From Neobacillus endophyticus (lineage in GTDB: Bacteria; Bacillota; Bacilli; Bacillales; Cytobacillaceae), in NCBI RefSeq assembly GCF_013248975.1, contig NZ_JABRWH010000001.1:2500001-2564000 (forward strand): a DNA stretch of 64,000 nt. The letters run 5' to 3'. Below are positions 62,340 to 64,000 of the stretch, piece after piece. How positions within the stretch are numbered: position 1 is the first letter of the stretch; each line of letters opens with the position of its first letter. The notes under the pieces are model-generated. The model had not been told where the DNA came from and ran no database searches. It saw only the letters and a program-made list of their open reading frames with translations. A program made the translations under genes and the position numbers.

Positions 62340-63569
62340 TTGACACAAGCAACTTCAACGAATGAAATTGTTGTTTTCGAAGATGAGAGTATTACCTTGC
62401 CAAAAGGATTCAAAGCAGGCGGAATCCATTGCGGAATTAAAAGAAAAAAATTAGATCTGGGATATGTTGTTTCAGAAGTGCCAGCAGCAACTGCAGGTGT
62501 TTATACAACGAATATCTTTCAAGCAGCACCGCTTGTTTTAACACAGGAAAGCATCGCAAAAGAAAATAAAGTTCAAGCCATTTTAGTGAATTCGGGTAAT
62601 GCCAATGCTTGCACGGGTGAGCAGGGGCTTAAGGATGCCAATGAAATGCAAAAGCAGTTTGCATGTCAACTGGGGATAGTCGATCACCTTGTTGCTGTCA
62701 CTTCAACAGGTGTAATTGGCGAGCTGCTGCCAATGGAAAAAATCAAAACTGGAATCGATCAGATTCTTCAAAAAGAACACCAGCACACGGCCAACTTTCT
62801 GCAAGCCATCTTAACGACTGACACAACTGTTAAACAAATGGCAGTCCAATTTAAAATAAATGGAAAAACGGTCAGTATTGGCGGAGCTGCCAAAGGCTCT
62901 GGAATGATTCATCCAAATATGGCTACGATGCTCGGATTCGTTACAACGGATGCAAACATTGCACATGAAGATCTTCAATTTGCACTTAGAGATATTACGA
63001 ACCATACCTTCAATATGATTACAGTAGACGGTGACACAAGTACAAATGATATGGTGCTTGTAATGGCGAACGGTCTTGCAGAAAATGATCAGCTTACGAA
63101 AGAACATCCTGACTGGGGAGTGTTTGTCGACGGTTTGAAAATTGTCTGCGAAGCTCTTGCGAAAAAAATTGCCCGTGACGGTGAAGGCGCCACAAAATTG
63201 ATTGAGGTTCAAGTGAATGGAGCCTTCAGTACAGAAGCAGCAAGAGCTGTTGGCAAAGCGATCATATCTTCTAATCTTGTGAAAACGGCTATTTATGGAA
63301 CAGACCCGAACTGGGGGAGGATTGTAACAGCCATTGGCTACAGCGGTGTACCTGTTGAGCCAAATGCAGTCAAGGTTTCATTAGGGGAGATCACAGTATT
63401 TGAAAACGGACTTCCTTGCCAGATTATCGAAGAAGAGGCTAAAGGCTATTTGGAGCAAGAAAATGTCGTTATTCATGTAGAGTTAAACCAAGGTGAGTTT
63501 AGTGCAGCAGCATGGGGATGCGATTTAACCTATGATTATGTAAAAATTAACGCATCTTACCGCACTTAA
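62340..63569 (+). CDS. argJ: Bifunctional ornithine acetyltransferase / N-acetylglutamate synthase
   Basis: 409 residues. Recycles the acetyl group from N-acetylornithine to glutamate and can make N-acetylglutamate de novo. The self-cleavage site is in PNMATMLGFVTTDA, where the Thr after Ala-Thr-Met becomes the nucleophile of the beta chain (family knowledge); AAKGSGMIHPNM precedes it. ARDGEGATKLIEV and GTDPNWGRI complete the signature. Start TTG at 62340 with AAAGGGG upstream, giving TQATSTNEIVVFEDESITLP as N-terminus; an in-frame TTG at 62313 is unlikely. Cyclic arginine pathway indicated. Confidence 0.95.
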   Translation: MTQATSTNEIVVFEDESITLPKGFKAGGIHCGIKRKKLDLGYVVSEVPAATAGVYTTNIFQAAPLVLTQESIAKENKVQAILVNSGNANACTGEQGLKDANEMQKQFACQLGIVDHLVAVTSTGVIGELLPMEKIKTGIDQILQKEHQHTANFLQAILTTDTTVKQMAVQFKINGKTVSIGGAAKGSGMIHPNMATMLGFVTTDANIAHEDLQFALRDITNHTFNMITVDGDTSTNDMVLVMANGLAENDQLTKEHPDWGVFVDGLKIVCEALAKKIARDGEGATKLIEVQVNGAFSTEAARAVGKAIISSNLVKTAIYGTDPNWGRIVTAIGYSGVPVEPNAVKVSLGEITVFENGLPCQIIEEEAKGYLEQENVVIHVELNQGEFSAAAWGCDLTYDYVKINASYRT

Positions 63570-63587
63570 GGAGGCCGGGAACCTACG

Positions 63588-64000
63588 ATGAAATATTTAG
63601 TCATTAAGTGCGGCGGAAGTGTGTTAGAAAATCTGCCAAGGTCATTTTATGAAGATATCGTGAAAATGCATGAATCAGGAGAGTGGACTCCCGTTATCGT
63701 TCATGGCGGAGGCCCGTTAATTACTTCATTATTAAAAAGCTTAAATGTAGAAACGTCTTTCGTGAATGGCTTACGGATAACCAATCACCAGGTGCTTGAT
63801 GTAGTGGAAATGGTATTAAGCGGTTCGGTCAACAAGGAGGTTGTCCGCAATTTAATGGAGGTTGGCGGAAAAGCATTTGGCGTAAGCGGTATTGATGGCG
63901 GCCTATTAACTGCGATGCCAACTCCTGACGCCAAGACACTTGGATTTGTGGGAGAAGTCGTTTCGGTCAATAACACGATCATCGAAGGAATTGTAAACCA
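63588..64000 (+). CDS. argB: Acetylglutamate kinase (3' end outside window)
   Basis: First 137 codons, cut off by the window edge. Second step of arginine synthesis, phosphorylating N-acetylglutamate. N-terminal KCGGSVLENLPRSF is the family start (Lys-x-Gly-Gly binds ATP), VHGGGPLITSLLKSLNVETSF with FVNGLRITNHQVLDVVEM (substrate and NAG-binding) and GFVGEVVSVN all match. ATG follows AAGGAGG, 18 bases after the argJ stop. argD and others are expected to follow. Confidence 0.96.
   Translation, partial: MKYLVIKCGGSVLENLPRSFYEDIVKMHESGEWTPVIVHGGGPLITSLLKSLNVETSFVNGLRITNHQVLDVVEMVLSGSVNKEVVRNLMEVGGKAFGVSGIDGGLLTAMPTPDAKTLGFVGEVVSVNNTIIEGIVN

Overview
The window looks like chromosomal DNA of a low-GC, endospore-forming member of the Bacillaceae, probably a Neobacillus/Bacillus relative (inference). 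The evidence is a gamma-type small acid-soluble spore protein, the sporulation protein YunB, Bacillus-type Shine-Dalgarno sites (GGAGG) with many TTG/GTG starts, and CcpA, AhrC/ArgR, LicT and MerR type control sites. There are no tRNA or rRNA genes, no CRISPR array, no intact insertion sequence and no prophage.

Layout. 0-12 kb: end of a KdgT permease gene, NAD malic enzyme, Nudix hydrolase, cold-shock protein, a SASP gene, D-cysteine desulfhydrase, and a decayed stretch (4.7-9.6 kb) with a chemotaxis-receptor pseudogene, methyltransferase and serine-hydrolase remnants and a frameshifted membrane protein gene. 12-18 kb: a cobalamin riboswitch and terminator ahead of a class I ribonucleotide reductase operon ending in a flavodoxin gene, then pckA. 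18-31 kb: lipoprotein, 6-phospho-beta-glucosidase, DedA, a DUF2089 operon, fused pabB-pabC, a Crp/Fnr regulator, and a secreted esterase behind a promoter carrying a cre site and a LicT-type antiterminator. 31-46 kb: yunB divergent from a chromosomal FtsZ/tubulin-like GTPase, ctaB, purU, a quinone/acrylyl-CoA reductase, nnr, an RND exporter with a coiled-coil insertion, a CHASE4-GGDEF-EAL protein and an arginase-fold protein. 46-55 kb: a YgbA-like protein, DoxX, an Mta/TipA-type MerR regulator on its own 19-bp-spacer promoter, and a complete dipeptide ABC operon. 55-64 kb: a shikimate kinase-dehydroquinate dehydratase fusion, a GntR-ABC operon with operators inside its promoter, a Ser/Arg repeat protein that resembles spore-coat proteins, and argC-argJ-argB behind a promoter overlapped by ARG boxes.

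How the genes work together. pckA, malic enzyme and the beta-glucosidase/esterase parts belong to central carbon and plant-glycoside use. The dpp operon (candidate CodY site) and arg operon (candidate ArgR sites) are nitrogen functions. The reductase operon should be shut off when B12 is present, which predicts a B12-dependent reductase elsewhere in the genome. The most unusual items are the tubulin-like GTPase next to yunB, the AroK-AroD fusion, the B12-controlled reductase-flavodoxin operon, the RS-repeat protein, and a dispersed 13-base palindromic repeat (GGTGCCTGACACC) that has been used as terminator stems. All assignments come from reading the sequence; no database search was possible.
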